In this document: piece after piece, positions 47,899 to 61,300 of the stretch | Position numbering within the stretch: position 1 is the first letter of the stretch | Layout of the letters: every line of letters starts with the position of its first letter | Assembly (NCBI RefSeq): GCF_001039355.2 | Contig: NW_019774714.1 | Span: 374,842-438,841, forward strand | From: Lingula anatina | Taxonomy: Eukaryota; Brachiopoda; Lingulata; Lingulida; Lingulidae | Reading direction: 5' to 3' | Length of the DNA stretch: 64,000 bases | Position numbers and translations under genes: made by a program | The notes under the pieces: model-generated | Seen by the model: the letters and a program-made list of their open reading frames with translations, nothing else | The model's database searches: none | What the model was told of the DNA's origin: nothing

Positions 47899-48186
47899 TG
47901 CGATTTTTCGGCCAATCAAATGCAATGATGCGGTCACATGATACTTGCGGCCATATCGGCTAACGGTAGCACATTTCAAGGTGTAAGGAAATACGCGAGC
48001 AGCGTTTCTATTGCTTAATTAAATTCACAATCTCACAGTTGAAGTAGAAGAATAGACCACCAAACTGGTAATGGGGTGTCATTAGTTGTGCCCGGTTTGT
48101 ACCCGAGGGCGTTATAAATCTCTATAAGCATTGACTGTGAAGACATTATGATAGGGCCTTTTTTATTTTTATTTTTCTAATCTCTC

Positions 48187-48208
48187 TTTTTTTTTTTTTT
48201 TTTTTTTC
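48187..48208. repeat. Poly-T run
   Basis: Homopolymer of T. Confidence 0.85.
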
Positions 48209-48679
48209 GGTGGCGCAAATATGATAACTCCCTGTGTTCAGGTTCACAGTCAATTCGCCAATTTCCTGCCAGCAATTGACCCGACAATCGAGTAATTATG
48301 ACTCACATCATTAAAACCCTACAATGCCCGATGGTGAGACGCTGAATGACGAACTATCGGTGGGAACCAACGCAAATAATTCTCATTAAAGACTCGGTGC
48401 CCGTTTTGCAATAAACACTGAGCAAATACTGGACTAGAGTGCTGTCTGCGCACTGCACAGGGAATATCGGATTCGATTTTGAATGATGGGCCGTGGAGGC
48501 TCGACGGCAACTTTTCCAGCGCCGTTGTCATAATGTGGTAATTTCATATCGTTACATCGTGACGTGAACATCCACGCCAGCCCTGACGCTGATATCTTAC
48601 AAAGACCAGATGATGAACCCCTTGCGGTATCGGGGAACGCAAAATGGGCATTTAGATTTATAGCTCAAGTCGCTTAAAC

Positions 48680-48893
48680 TGTAATCGACGATTTGTAAAG
48701 TGCAATCCCCGTCTTAATAGGCGAGCCGAGGTCGGCTGCGCAGTGTCAATTTTATCGAAAGCAATTTCTGTGATGATCCACCTTAGCAATGAAATGATCG
48801 TCTGCCGTGTATCTGGGGAGCGGGAACTTAATCAGACTTCACCCGAGTGTTGAAAACGATTAAAATGTCACGAACAATCAATGCTTGGTTAAT
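48680..48893. promoter_or_regulatory. Element C', copy of element C downstream of Tbx20
   Basis: The core 48793-48893 matches 22625-22725; TGTTGAAAACGATTAAA exact at 48848-48864. No gene start follows at the expected distance. Confidence 0.5.
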
Positions 48894-49998
48894 ATCTACT
48901 GATATAGTGCCAGTCGACTCCCTGATACCTATACTCGGCTCGGCCGAGAAAGCTCGCCAGAACACTCTCCCTGCGTGCGTCTCCATGATACACATTTGCA
49001 CATTTAGCGCGTTTTATCTTCCTTTCAGATCAGATCGTCTGCGATACTGAAGATCTTCTTTCTCACGTTGTCTGCAAAACTTGGCTTCGGTAAGAATATT
49101 TCGATCCTGGCTTTCTAGAGAAGTCGAGATCGATTCGGCTGCATGAATTACAATATCAAAATGGTTTTTGCCGTTTTATTAGGGCCTAACAGACTATGGT
49201 CTATCATTACATTTTGGAGACAAATGTTCCATTTGCTATTTTATCGTATCGTCTTTCTTGTTCGTTTCTGTTCACCAGCCACATATTATACATAAATATT
49301 ATCTGTGCACAATTCAAACACAAAACACGCCTTTGATGAGGGTACGTGCACTAACAAGTACCTTTATAAAATCAAAATCCGGTTCTTTACGTAAAGTGTC
49401 ATAGCACAAAGAAAGTTCTACTTCATTTTTAAACGCTGTCATTGTATATTTCTTACTTCTGAGAACAAGACGATAGCTTCTTGGTACAATCTCAGTAATT
49501 GCACAAACAGAAGTGTGGTATGAAAAGAAAAAAGTGGTTCGGGGAAGGGGAAAAGAGAGAATAACAAGGAACGACATAAATAGATCATTTCTTATTCGCA
49601 AATTCAAAGATGTGATTGATTTTGCATACGAAAAAAGAGAAAAAGAAATGAAATAAATTGAAGTAAATACTACTACTACTATTACTACGGCTTCTACTTA
49701 TAATATAATATTATAATATAATAATTATATTATATTATAATAATTATTATAATGATAATTATATAAAAATTATAATAAATTAAACAGTGCATATTTATTT
49801 GGCAGTTAGAATATGATGAGCAGTTGATAATATCTTATTTATTTTATGTAATCGTCATTTTACAGTCTTTTCAAGAAGCCCGACAGCCATTTTCACTTGT
49901 TTTGGATGACATACTAATATTTTGAAATTAACTGTCCGTGGAACAATAAAAGTTTACATGTCTAAACCCAGTTTAAATATGTTAATGACACCATAAGT

Positions 49999-50042
<44 letters not shown>
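49999..50042. repeat. GA microsatellite
   Basis: GA run with one late G interruption. Confidence 0.9.
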
Positions 50043-50741
50043 GGAAGAAAGAGGGTAAAGGGAAACAGGGGAGAATTCTCTGTACCATGTTCAGCGTTCG
50101 TCAAACTCTGAAAATTAAATCCCCTACACCTCCAAAAACGCGGCATTTTGACAGCTGATCACCGTGGAGAGATTAAAAGCAAAAAAAGGCCCGGTTAAAT
50201 AGCATCCCAAATGTCATTACACATCTCTGCTTGGAAGATGAAAATTCCTGGTTGTGCTTTAAAACAATTATCAAGATTACGGTTCCAGACTTCAATACAT
50301 AGTCCTCGCCTTGAATTGAATTATCCTTCATTGTAATAACATATCTAATAGGATTTCATTTCTCCTGTTAAGTCTTATTTATTCCCTTATCAAATCTGTC
50401 GGTTTCTTGTTTCTGACAGCTCGTCCTTGGTGGCGGGGAAATATTCTCTCTCTTTGCACCTCCGGTTTGATGCGCTCCCCTTGAGGGCCACTCCGCGCGG
50501 TTCAGTGTGCTGTACAAGGGACGATCCTGCACTCCCTTGTAAGGCGTAAAAGAACAATCAATAATTTTCACTTCCTTTCTAAAATGACAACACGGTTCAT
50601 TACTGATATGACATTCACGCCTGATTATAAAATTTTCAAACTTCCTCCGTAAAATGTCAGCATTACCTGGAGGTGGCCCTGGCATTATACAGCAATAGAG
50701 AGCGTGTTCCTGTGAAGAGGCATTATGACAGAAGAGATCTG

Positions 50742-50747
<6 letters not shown>

Positions 50748-50777
<30 letters not shown>
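50748..50777. repeat. CT microsatellite
   Basis: Uninterrupted CT units. Confidence 0.9.
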
Positions 50778-50780
<3 letters not shown>

Positions 50781-53700
50781 TCTGTAATATACATGTTAAA
50801 AAAGAAGGCTGTTTAGCATGGTATATTACATTTACATTGGTTTTCTTATTGATTATTGATATAATGACTACGTCTTTGGTAATTTCAGATCCTTCAACTG
50901 ATGAACAGGGATGTGACAGGGACTTTTATGTAAGCATCCATTTTTTTTTAGATAAAGCTGTGCATGAACTTTCCACGAAGAACAATTTTTTTTCAGTTTA
51001 CCAGTGGCCAATAAGTATACTTCACACCGAATTAGAAAAAAAACACACTACAAGGAACACAAAATTGAAGATGTTGGTTTTATTTATAGGTAAGAACAGG
51101 GTACGCTGCAACAGTATGGTGCTTCTCGCAGGCAGTAGAAATCTCACATTGGCACTCTTTGTATTACAGCACTTTTTGTCTGTACACTAGCCCAAATAAA
51201 AGATGATACTTTTAAAACGTCATCGAACTTTAACTGAAATATTGTTGTTTATTTGTCATTTGAAAATATGTGGTTCGTGCACAATGTCAAAGATATCATA
51301 TCAAGAATATTCCCACTAAAGCGAATTACCCTTGACAAATGAGAAAAATTCTTATTCGATAACCATTACCCGACCCGTCCCTGCGCTAGGACTTGAATAC
51401 TATTCTTATTAAAAATTTAGTTCAAAATGTTTCCCCGTGTCTTCCTGTTGTTTGGGAAGAAAATGTCGACATCAGGTACTTTTTAATTGAGGGGACTTAT
51501 TGTTTTTATGGTATAAATCAGGAAGGACAAGTATAGCAAGGCAGGGTTTGTAGACATAGAAAGTACGGTTTTTGGATATTTTCAAACGCGAATTGTATGA
51601 ACAAGTTCGAGAAAAATATTATATTATTTTAATAACATAAGTAGAATGATTCTGTCAATCAAGGTATGCTTCGAGATACGCATTTTTTGTGTTGATAGTT
51701 CAACGAGGAAAGGACATTTGCCGCGCATCCTTTTTACCTCGTGAGCGGCACATGGCAAAGATGTGCAGATTTAGTCTCCCTTCATACACAGTCATACATT
51801 ATATATCATTTGAAAACTCAGAATCTGCTCCTCGAAGATGATGTAGCATTGCCAAGTGGTCACGTTACCATGGAAACGGGCAAAATCTTATATCTACTTA
51901 ATTGAGAAGACCAACCATAGGGTATGTGCTTTAATGTCTGTTTTTCTAATAATTGACATTTTTAAATTAAAATACTAATGCTTATAGAAAGCGTTATAGA
52001 AATTATAAAGGCTCGAGCCCAAAATATGAGGTTCTACCTATGAGGTTTCCAAAGGGCAGATAAAGTAGCTATATAACTGATCACACCTTTCTGTCCTTTG
52101 TCTGTTCTAAGCCAGGGCATCGGAGGCTGCGGCAGCCATGTAGGCATTGTTGTAATGAGCAGTGACAAGATGTCATGGCAAAATAAACATAAAAATGAAA
52201 TATGGACTTACACAACTATTTACCTGTCAAAGATCAGGTGATTGCCGGCTTCCAGTAATTGGCCTGTCAACAGGTCCCCTAGCTGACAGACAGGAAAATT
52301 GCATAACATGACCGGCTTTCACATCATTAGTGTTAGCACATATGTTTCAGTACATAGCAATATAAAAACTGTACAGTGCATCAGGAGAAAAATGAAAAAA
52401 TATATCTCGCAAACTAATGACACATGTTAACCACCTTTTTAGGAAACGTGGTTGCCATGATAGTTTTAGTCCACTCGAAATCTGCAAAATCTATTTCTGA
52501 TACAACAGTATTTTAAAATTAGATTGGTGCTTTGTATTATAGCATGTATTTGATTTGACAATTTCAAATTACGCTCGGCTACCACCTTGATTTGTGAATG
52601 AATCTGAAAAAGTACAAAACGGCTTAAGAAACTCGTTTCATAAATCGGTTTCTTAACGAATAACAAAAAGTCAGCATATAACGAAATTCAAGTATATAAT
52701 TATTTTCCCAACAAGGAAGCTAGAACCAAAAATGGCATATAAATAATTTGAAACACTAAAAGTTACATTATTCTTGCTTTTTTGAGGTAATTCCCCATAC
52801 ATGGACAGCAGAAGATATCGGTCTTCGGCATACAGACCGGTCACAGGCAATTTTATGCAAAAGATTTATTAATGAACAAATGCACAATGTAGCCAATGTC
52901 GATATGGGTAGGTGGACCTGGTTTAAGGGAGATGGCTATTTCTATGTTATATGTTTTTGTTAACACACGTAGTCATAATGGAGCAAAATTAAGTTAAGGT
53001 GTATATTTTTATACCAAAATTTGATATTAAAATATTCATAAATGTCAATTATTAGAAAGAAATTAATGTAAGCCAACATCTTTCAATTATTTTTCAGTCA
53101 CTGCAATATTAGGCCACCACATGTCTCCGAAACTAATGTATAACATGTATACATGTATACACGAAGTAGTTTTTGATAGGACAATACATTCCATAAAAAA
53201 TGGCGGCCATTTGAAATGTCTGAAAGAAGAACCAAGTCGAAAGGTACTTATTGAACAATTATTCATGTAAATTTTGTATGAAAAATAATTTTAATGGCCA
53301 ATTGGGTGAACAAAACTCCACATTATAAATATTAGCATTTCAAGATGGCCTTGTTGAATATATGAAAATTGACTGCATTTACATACTCAAAATTTGACCA
53401 AATGCCAAATTAGAGATATTAGTGCCTACTTTGTATAATGTATGGAAACTTTGTATACCTTGTATAATGTAATGCTTGTATAATTCTAAGATATGAATAA
53501 AATAAAATTTTTATACCAATTTTTCATGAACAATGGCGGACATCTTTAAATCGCCGCCTTCTTGAAATTCAAATATGGATTTGAAGCCCATTATCTTCTT
53601 TATCACAAAATATGAAAAGATCACACCATACATAGATTACTGGTTTACTTTTAACTATTATTCATATCTTTAAAGAAGGTGCAGCATTCACAGCATTTAC

Positions 53701-54626
53701 CTTATAGTATGTCCGATTCCACAGTTATGAGGTCACCTGCCATTTTAAAATCATGGCTAACTCTGACTGTCAGATTATGAGTTTTCAACTGGTATATGAT
53801 TTGGGAATGTGTTTAGAAGGGACTCAAAACTTCTTACATAAAGCACTTTTCCGGGCATTGACACCCACCTATTACAGATTCCGCTGTTGACATTGAGATT
53901 CACTACGAAGAACATGTGATTATTTTCTATGTTAAACTGCTCCATTAATATAATGTAAGACAACAGGGACTGGTGGATATTACACATAAAAAGAAAATTG
54001 ATAATAAAAAGGCATTGTCATGTATTTTCCTCTTTCTTGTTAACCTGGCTATTAAAATGTTTCGAATCAGTCTTTGGTACATGTAGAGGCATGCCATTAT
54101 TGAGGTCAACAGTAGTAATTTTCTGTTATCTTCTGCCTCTCGTTAATTAGGCCTTTTTATTTCTCTGTGTGTGAAAAAATGCTATTATATAAGTATTCCT
54201 GTACAAATGAGCTTGTTTATTTGCATTTTATTTTGACAGTGTGAATAAGGTTTGGATGAGGTGACGGAAAGCACGTTCATCCCAATGTTCTAGATAATTT
54301 AATACATAAAAAATTTTAAAAAATTAAGACTCGTGTTATATAGCGTTTTTCAAAGCACCAACAGATTTGTTTTGAATGATCGCGTATAACGGCATCTCAC
54401 TGCTCACTGATACGAAAGCTACCAGTAATTAAGTCAAACCCAGGCAAGAGTGCAAAGCTAAGGCGGATACGACGAAGAGTACGAAACGATTAGTTCAACT
54501 TGAAATGATTCACTCCGACATTAATTGCCCTTCAAAAGTGACCATGGAATAAATCGATTTGCCCGATTATCTAACAGTAAACTGTCCAAGCGAAACGTGC
54601 TCTGTAAGGACAATAAAACGCTATTG

Positions 54627-54628
<2 letters not shown>

Positions 54629-54657
<29 letters not shown>
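54629..54657. repeat. Poly-T run
   Basis: Homopolymer; it could be the poly-A tail of a reverse-strand retroposed sequence, but no body is recognisable. Confidence 0.8.
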
Positions 54658-54659
<2 letters not shown>

Positions 54660-55287
54660 AAGAACGATGACCCGTTCCATGCCACGTCTAGACAATAGGA
54701 ATTTTTTGCTGGTTTAATCATTTAGTATAGTTTATTTATATGATAAAAGAGCAAATGTTTTAGTCTAAATTAGGTAGCAGTTGTAGTAAGTTTCTAGATT
54801 AAAATGTGTTTTAAAACAGAAGGTTCATTTGTTAAAGTTTGTCTACTATGGATTACGCACGCACCGCCACACTTAATTTTTAATTTACTTAATTTGTTCA
54901 CTGGTATTATGAATAGTTGAATAGAATATGAATGGTTAGATAGTTGTATCAGCAAAAAGGCGTGAGAAGGTAAGTAAAACATAATGATGGGATAAGAACA
55001 CGATCTGCAACACACTTCGCAGCTCCTCTGTCACATTCTTCCGTTTTCCCATGGAAACACATCCGGGTGTGACATATATGCAACTAAACAAGACAGCAAA
55101 TCTCACCTACCGCAACCGAAGAATGAAATGTTACACACTTTAAATTTTCAGGTATTTTCATTGACATTACATTGATATGTTTGAAACAAAGCTTCTTCCT
55201 CATTAATCCTTCGAGAAGACAGTGTCTTTCTACCTTTAGTGTGGCAATTACGGTGACATTAAATAACTAAATCTGAGACGCAGTGCA

Positions 55288-55293
55288 TTTTAT
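55288..55293 (-). other. Candidate pentraxin polyadenylation signal
   Basis: AATAAA on the - strand about 60 bases after the pentraxin stop codon. Confidence 0.5.
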
Positions 55294-55353
55294 TGTAACA
55301 CAGCAAGCAAGGCCATATAAAATGGCATCATCAATATTTTAGTAGACTGCCTG

Positions 55354-55610
55354 CTAGTTATCCTTACAGGACGCTTTCGCACAAGAAGGGTCGATGTTCG
55401 GGTAGGATGCCAAGTTGTTCTCTTCGAGAGGATCCTGTCCCCAACTTATTATATTTCCTTTCAGGTCACTTCCACATTTAGCGACCTCTGCCGGCTGTAC
55501 TTTATCTGTGTCCCAAACGTGCACCTGTGTGATGTCGCCAACAAATGCCTGTGTGGTTTCAAAACCGCCCCCAACGCTGTCTTGTTCTTGTCCAACGCTC
55601 CAAATGCCAC
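55354..55610 (-). CDS. Pentraxin exon 3: calcium-site exon and C-terminus
   Basis: Acceptor AATGTTCCAG. Contains VGQEQDSVGGGFETTQAF and GDITQVHVWD, then the C-terminal end to SCKDN and TAG at 55356-55354. Confidence 0.92.
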
Positions 55611-56916
55611 CTGGAACATTTTACTTGATCATTTTTTGAAATAAAGTAGGCTGGCAGAAATACGGATTTTGCACTATGTGCTTTAGATTTGAACTTCCAT
55701 ATCCCATCATTCTCTCCTAAATGACTTAACAAGCGAAAGGGGACAAAACGGTCAAACAATCAGTACAATTTCTCATTCCTTTACCTTACATGTTATAGCT
55801 TTACTGTTTACCTCACTCTTCCTCCACTCTTCTTTCTCCCCCCCCCCCCCCCTAGTAAAAACAAAACTCTGGATCCGTAAGTGGATAAATAATACATGTA
55901 GATACAAAAGTCAGCTAAACGCACCTGCCGATATAATGCGTCCTTTGGTTCTTGGATCTGTCCCATTTGCCACCAAAGCCCCATCGCGGACGTATCTCCA
56001 ACTTCCTGCAGCGTTGCTCCAACTGAAGCAGTGGTGGTGCCATTGGTTATCCAGAAATCCAGACACTTTACCTCTCCCGAAAACCGTCACCTGACTCTCA
56101 ACGTGCATTTGAAAGCTGCTTCCATCGAATGCGAAGATGAAGCCGTTGAAATTTGCTTTGTGGGCGTACGAGAACACAGTTAGTAGGTGACAGTTAGGAG
56201 CGCATTTAAAGTCGGTCTTCATCCATGCACAGGCGGTCAAAGACGTTAGAGGGGTATCGTGTTTTGCTCTAAAAAGTAACCGTCCCGAGGTCGACTGAGG
56301 TCTAGGAAAACGGTAGCTAGACCCTGTAAATGCAAGAACTCTTCAAAGGGACAGTTCATGTATCATTGAAACAGCCTACACATACCATATGAATCATAAC
56401 ATGCCAATATTTTTTTATAAGTAATAACATAATTGCCCATTATTTTATAGGACTGGAAGAAAAACTGGTTTTACAAATTAGTGAGAGCCTTTATTTTTGG
56501 CGCAGAGTTGATTCTTTTTCATTTTTTATTCATTTGCATTTTAACTATTTTCTATGTAGGTTGATTTCTAAACGTGTTTTAAATTGATGTAAATCTAAAC
56601 GAACAGAATGGTGGATGGAATCGTGCTGAAACGGTAACAATCTATTATTTATTTTTGTATAACTGAATCACCTAGCACAAATGTTCGATGAAAATTGCCA
56701 CGTACTTTGGCGAACAATAGCGGCGGCTTTCTGGTATTTGTTTCTGTATGTTGTAAGTTCAGCCATTGTCGTCTCAAGCTGGTTTCGAATCAGGTCCACT
56801 TCAGTCAACCGGATGCAGTACGCATCAAGGTCAGTCTGTGACCATCCGGCGAACTGAGAATCTTGCCCGGATGCCAATCCGGCCAAAACCAAACCCAACA
56901 CCAAACATAAAGCCAT
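55354..56916 (-). CDS. Secreted pentraxin (CRP/SAP-like), three exons, 288 aa
   Basis: Exons 56916-56706, 56323-55925 and 55610-55354 join with phase 1 junctions into 289 codons including TAG. Residues 1-18 form a signal peptide (MALCLVLGLVLAGLASGQ). Residues about 35-70 form a short helical, possibly coiled-coil stretch. Residues 72-288 are a pentraxin domain opening YRFPRP. C102 and C169 fit the conserved pentraxin disulfide. HHCFSWSN (167-174) matches the family signature HxCx[ST]Wx[ST] except for the final Asn. E212, Q213, D214, E221 and Q224 have the spacing of the calcium ligands of human CRP (E138, Q139, D140, E147, Q150), so calcium-dependent ligand binding is likely. Pentraxins are extracellular multimeric pattern-recognition proteins; the ligand here is unknown. 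A tail after the domain contains two more Cys. Confidence 0.92.
55925..56323 (-). CDS. Pentraxin exon 2: main part of the domain
   Basis: Acceptor GCATTTACAG. Runs from RSSYRFPRPQ through WHHHCFSWSNAAGSWRYVRD to GRIISAG. Donor CAG|GTGCGT, phase 1. Confidence 0.92.
56706..56916 (-). CDS. Pentraxin exon 1: signal peptide and helical spacer
   Basis: The ATG at 56916 begins a clear hydrophobic signal peptide, which fixes the start. Ends AAIVRQ; donor CAAA|GTACGT, phase 1. Confidence 0.9.
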
Positions 56917-58200
56917 TGTTCCTAGATGACAATTACCACACTCTGTGAAACCGAGTTGATTTCAAACAAGTAATTAGTACAGTTGTTGCTCGGGTAACGG
57001 TTGTCGTGCAGTGCTGCCGTTGTACACCTGTGACTAACACCTGTCCTTACTTCAACGTGTCTCAGTAAGTCTCTAACGTGATATCAGTCAATTCGTGACT
57101 TGGGGATAGTTGGACCAGTACGAGGCTGCGAAGCAGAGGCTGCGCCATTGCCATTTTTTAATCATTAAAGGATAAATGCGTGTCTGTTATGGATTTTTGA
57201 AAGACACGTTTATTGCTTCTATAATAATATAATATACGTGAAGTCTGTTAATAAAGACAGTCTGCCAATCAAATTTCTGTCTGACGCACCGCACACATAC
57301 GCATAGACAATATGATCTGTACAAAAATATTTTGCATGGCATTTCAGAAAATCTCCAACAAAGTTATGCTAATTTGGTCGCTTTTTAGCTGGGGTTCTAA
57401 CATATATGAAGGGTGTCAAAGAAATTATAGAAACATGTACATGGTACCATGTTCCACTGTTTGAAATGTTGATTGTTTTACTTAAAATATAAGACACATA
57501 AATGTCAAAGAGTTCTTGGCCTCGATGGGATCGAGGTAATCGGTGCCGCGATCAGGGCAACTCGTTGTGAATAATTACATCTAAATTCTGTCTGCGACAA
57601 GGGAAAACAAGTTTCAGTTCTTTAGCATTTGTGTTTTATTCACATTCAAAATATATTTCTTTTAAACAATAAATTCATATCAAAATATTCTCATAGTTTT
57701 GTCGCATTCCACGTTGCCACAATCACGTGTGTACTAGTACAAATGGAACAAAAAGCACAATCGACACAGGTATATCTACAATGTTTTATCACATATATAA
57801 TGGCATCTTATGTGAAATGTACGGCCACACGTTGATTCAAGTTATGTGTCATGAAAAAGCATATAATACTACGTATCACTACCAGCAGGTGCAAGGTGAA
57901 TATCTAGATAAAAATATCAGGGTTAAATCAAAAACATAATGCAGATTATTGAATTTGACACTTAGCAATGGCTTGTACATATAGGTTTAAGTTAAAATCA
58001 AGATAAAATTGCAAAAAAAACACTTTGTCATGGTGAAGGCATGGGCACAGAGGTCCCTGAAACGACTGCAGAACTGGTTCGAATACTTAAGTTACTCCAA
58101 GTATTACCGTTCCTGCATCCACAGGTTTGAAAAGCTAAATTATGATAGGTTTTTTGGACGTATAAAATGGCAAGTCAGAGTATTGTTCCGGGATACGTCA
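56917..58200. other. Spacer between methyltransferase and pentraxin genes
   Basis: Holds the 5' flank of the pentraxin gene and the 3' flank of the methyltransferase gene, both on the - strand. A - strand AATAAA lies at 57635-57640. No other gene seen. Confidence 0.5.
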
Positions 58201-58323
58201 TTAACTCCTGGGCTTCTCCGCATAAAATAGTCCCCACCTCTGCTCACCGGAACCCTCCTTAACGCGTATTAATTTTGTTTTCCAATCGTCTGTTATGTAC
58301 TCGTAATCAGCCTCGGTAAATTC
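58201..58323 (-). CDS. PMT: PMT exon 11: C-terminus
   Basis: [18 protein letters not shown] then [17 protein letters not shown] and TAA at 58203-58201. The QRWGLF end is conserved in the family. Confidence 0.9.
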   Translation of the reverse strand, partial: EFTEADYEYITDDWKTKLIRVKEGSGEQRWGLFYAEKPRS

Positions 58324-61300
58324 CTGCAATAAAAGAAGAAAAATGAGCCACCAGGTGCATCAACACATTGGTCAAAAATTGTGTGTTTTTTTTCTTTAAA
58401 CTGTTTAAATAATACAACGTTATCATTTAGTGCAAGTGTGCAACAGAATATTAAATGAAATAGGGCATATTTTAGATATTTTTCAGGACATATGTTATAA
58501 CCAAACCTCGCCCACACCCCATGGGCCAGTTACATTACATCTCCACCGTGTGGAAATATCAAGCTCCCTGATAATGTATAGCCAATAAGCCTGTGAGCTG
58601 CATCACATTAGTGTAAGAATCTGGGACTTCTATGCTGGTGACTCGAGGACACACTTTAAAGGCAACAGTGTGAGCGAGACTTTGACATAGAAAAAAATTT
58701 TTCTTGGGAATTTCAACACCTTTCACGGTTTACCTTATCGCCAAGGTATACTTTATCCAAACCCGTTAACAAAATTGCTAAGGAGATGAACGCCTGATGA
58801 ACTAACCTGAAGGAACTCTTCCTTCATCCCCTCAAACCTGACCAGTTCCCTGTGAAGAATGTTTGAGAACTGCGTGGTGCGGTCGTCTGCTTTCACGTTC
58901 ACAAAACCGGCAGATTCTATTATCTAAATAAATGAAAAAGAACTTTCACTTATGACATTTTGTGAGGATACAGAAATGTAACATTCATAAAAGGGCTACA
59001 AAGTAAAACAATAACAAATTATAACTAACAAGAACTGAAGTTCTGTACATGACATTAGCCAAAGGTATCATTTAAAACAATGGCAATAAAAGGAAAAAAC
59101 AGGCGGACCCAGAGGGGACATTGGGAATTAATAACATTGGTATCCCCCCTTTTCGCTCTAATCATTCAAATAATAATAATAACAATAATAATAATTATAA
59201 TAATAATAATATACAACTGTAGCATGATAAACCAAACATTTTTTCCAGCCCTGTGCCCTAAATGTTACAGTAAACTTACCCTAGCTGTTTTATATTTCAT
59301 ATTTGCCGACCGAACGTGTGATAATATGCAAAGGCATAAAAAAATCGTTTGTAAAAGTGGAGATAATGATGTGATAGTTATGCATCATTATCTGTTAATT
59401 TCGTTTCTGACCCACCTTTCCATATTTTGGCGGACTATACAAAATGTAACCTCGTCGCTCCACGTAATCTTTGAACATGTTGGAGTGTTCTCCGTCGCTA
59501 CAGCAGTAATCTGTAATGAACAGCTTTCCACCGGGTTTCAACCATTTCTGGACAGAAATGAAAGCGACATCATGTTAATTGAAGCAAGGGAGCAAAACGA
59601 ATTTTACGATTGAATTCTATCGATGCGCAATGTGTCCTTTTATAACATGTTGGATCTCTAACAAGTACTTCGTATGTTTAACCTGAGGTCAGGTCAGTGA
59701 CACATCTTCCTTATGCTGTGATGTAACAGGTCTACAACTTAAAAGAATGCATTATAGGTTCCTTATTAACGTACCAGCTAGTTTTTACTTTTAATCTGGG
59801 AAATAAATACTAAATTAAAATAATATGTTAAAATTTGAATGGTGAACGGTAAAACGAAGAACACAATCACCTTGTCTCACAGTGCAAAAGTAAGTATGAA
59901 TACCATTTAAATGAAAATGATGATAACCGTCCACTTATTTTCAAAGTGATGTTTTGCATCAATAAAGCTAACTTGTTTTTTTTCATAAAATGTTACTTTA
60001 AATCTTACGTAGAATTTTTTAAACAACGCCAACTTGTCGTCGATGTGCAGTATGGTGTCTCTACTGTAGACGACGTCAAAGGATTCGACGGGGTAGTCTC
60101 TCTTGGTGGCATCGGCCACTTCAAATTCGACCTGATTAAATCAAAATGAACACCGTTGAAAAAATTTACAAAATACTTTACAACATTTGTTTGCTTAATA
60201 AAAAAAAATTCAGTGCGTAGTGTGCTTGCTACAAATAGACAATGCTTCTTTGGGTTTACACAAACTGATGATTGCATACTGTATTTGTAGCTTGAAAAGT
60301 ACTAACCCTTGAATCCATGAATTCCAGACATCTTTCCCACGCTATGCTGACTGCATTCTCTGATAAATCAACTCCCAAAACACTGACGTCATATCTCTGA
60401 AAACAATTAATGACGTCATATAATTTTTATCTGTCATACCCATGCCCAAACGTGCTGACTTTCTAGTTCAATTTATTCAATTCTATCCGTTTAACAATAT
60501 TTGATGGTGCACTTCAACGTATATAATATAATATAATATAATATTTTATAATATTGGGAGAAATATTTGGGGGAAACAGTACAGTATCTCACCTGTGCCA
60601 TGTGGAACGCGCCACCGCCGATTCCACATCCAACATCTAGAACTTTTTGACCAGGTTGGAGGTCCAGCATTTTACAAAACTCCTGGAAGTATTTAAAGAA
60701 TTCCACATGCATGCACATGATTATAAAAACGAACAGTGTTAAACAGACTATATTATGCTTCAGACCAAAGAATTTCAAAATCAGTCATTATATTATCAAG
60801 ATGATACTGTATAGTTCAGTATTTTTGTCTTATATAAAAAGCATTAAGGATATAGAATTTTACACTCAAACTAAATGTCAATGACTACCTTTCACCATAA
60901 TTCTACAATATTCGCGCATTACAATTTGGCGATTATTTTTAAAAAATAATGTAAAATAATGTTTTGAACAGGCTTACCTCAGTTGTTTCCTTGCCTCCTG
61001 TACTGATAAAATGCCTTCCGAATATCTTCTCATACGTGAGGATTTTGTTTCTGGAATATTGCTGTGTGTCTAAGAATTCTTGGAATGTCTTGTAGCCATG
61101 GTTGTGCACTGTATCCACGCGGACTTTCTTCAGGAGCCAGCAGACTTGGTTCTTGTTCTGCTTCATCTAGATAGAACGGCAAATATAAAGATATTGATAC
61201 TATACTATGAAATATGCTGATGTATCTCTTAGCAACATTACATAGTTGGTAAGCCAAAATGATTAAACTGCCTAACTGCCTCACGATGTATTGTTCGCTT

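Larger units (their letters stand above)
48900..55287. other. Gene-poor stretch between Tbx20 flank and pentraxin gene
   Basis: No credible exon, RNA gene or T-box remnant was seen. It contains an AT palindrome-rich stretch (49705-49785), a GA run (49999-50042), a CT run (50748-50777) and a poly-T run (54629-54657). The part 52900-53770 reads like an old dispersed AT-rich repeat but has no ends I can define. Confidence 0.5.

Noticed and set aside
49705-49785. Palindromic AT stretch as a possible origin or structured RNA
   Set aside because: Simple low-complexity AT sequence; nothing specific supports a function.
50837-51190. 117-codon open frame on the + strand
   Set aside because: No recognisable domain, no splice context, low-complexity AT-rich composition.
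49000-55000. Remains of a second T-box gene after element C'
   Set aside because: I looked for the conserved T-box words ([26 protein letters not shown]) in translation and saw none; the lost-gene idea stays inference only.
59080-59613. 177-codon + strand open frame
   Set aside because: It runs antisense over PMT exon 9 and an AAT microsatellite; the - strand exon is clearly the real gene.
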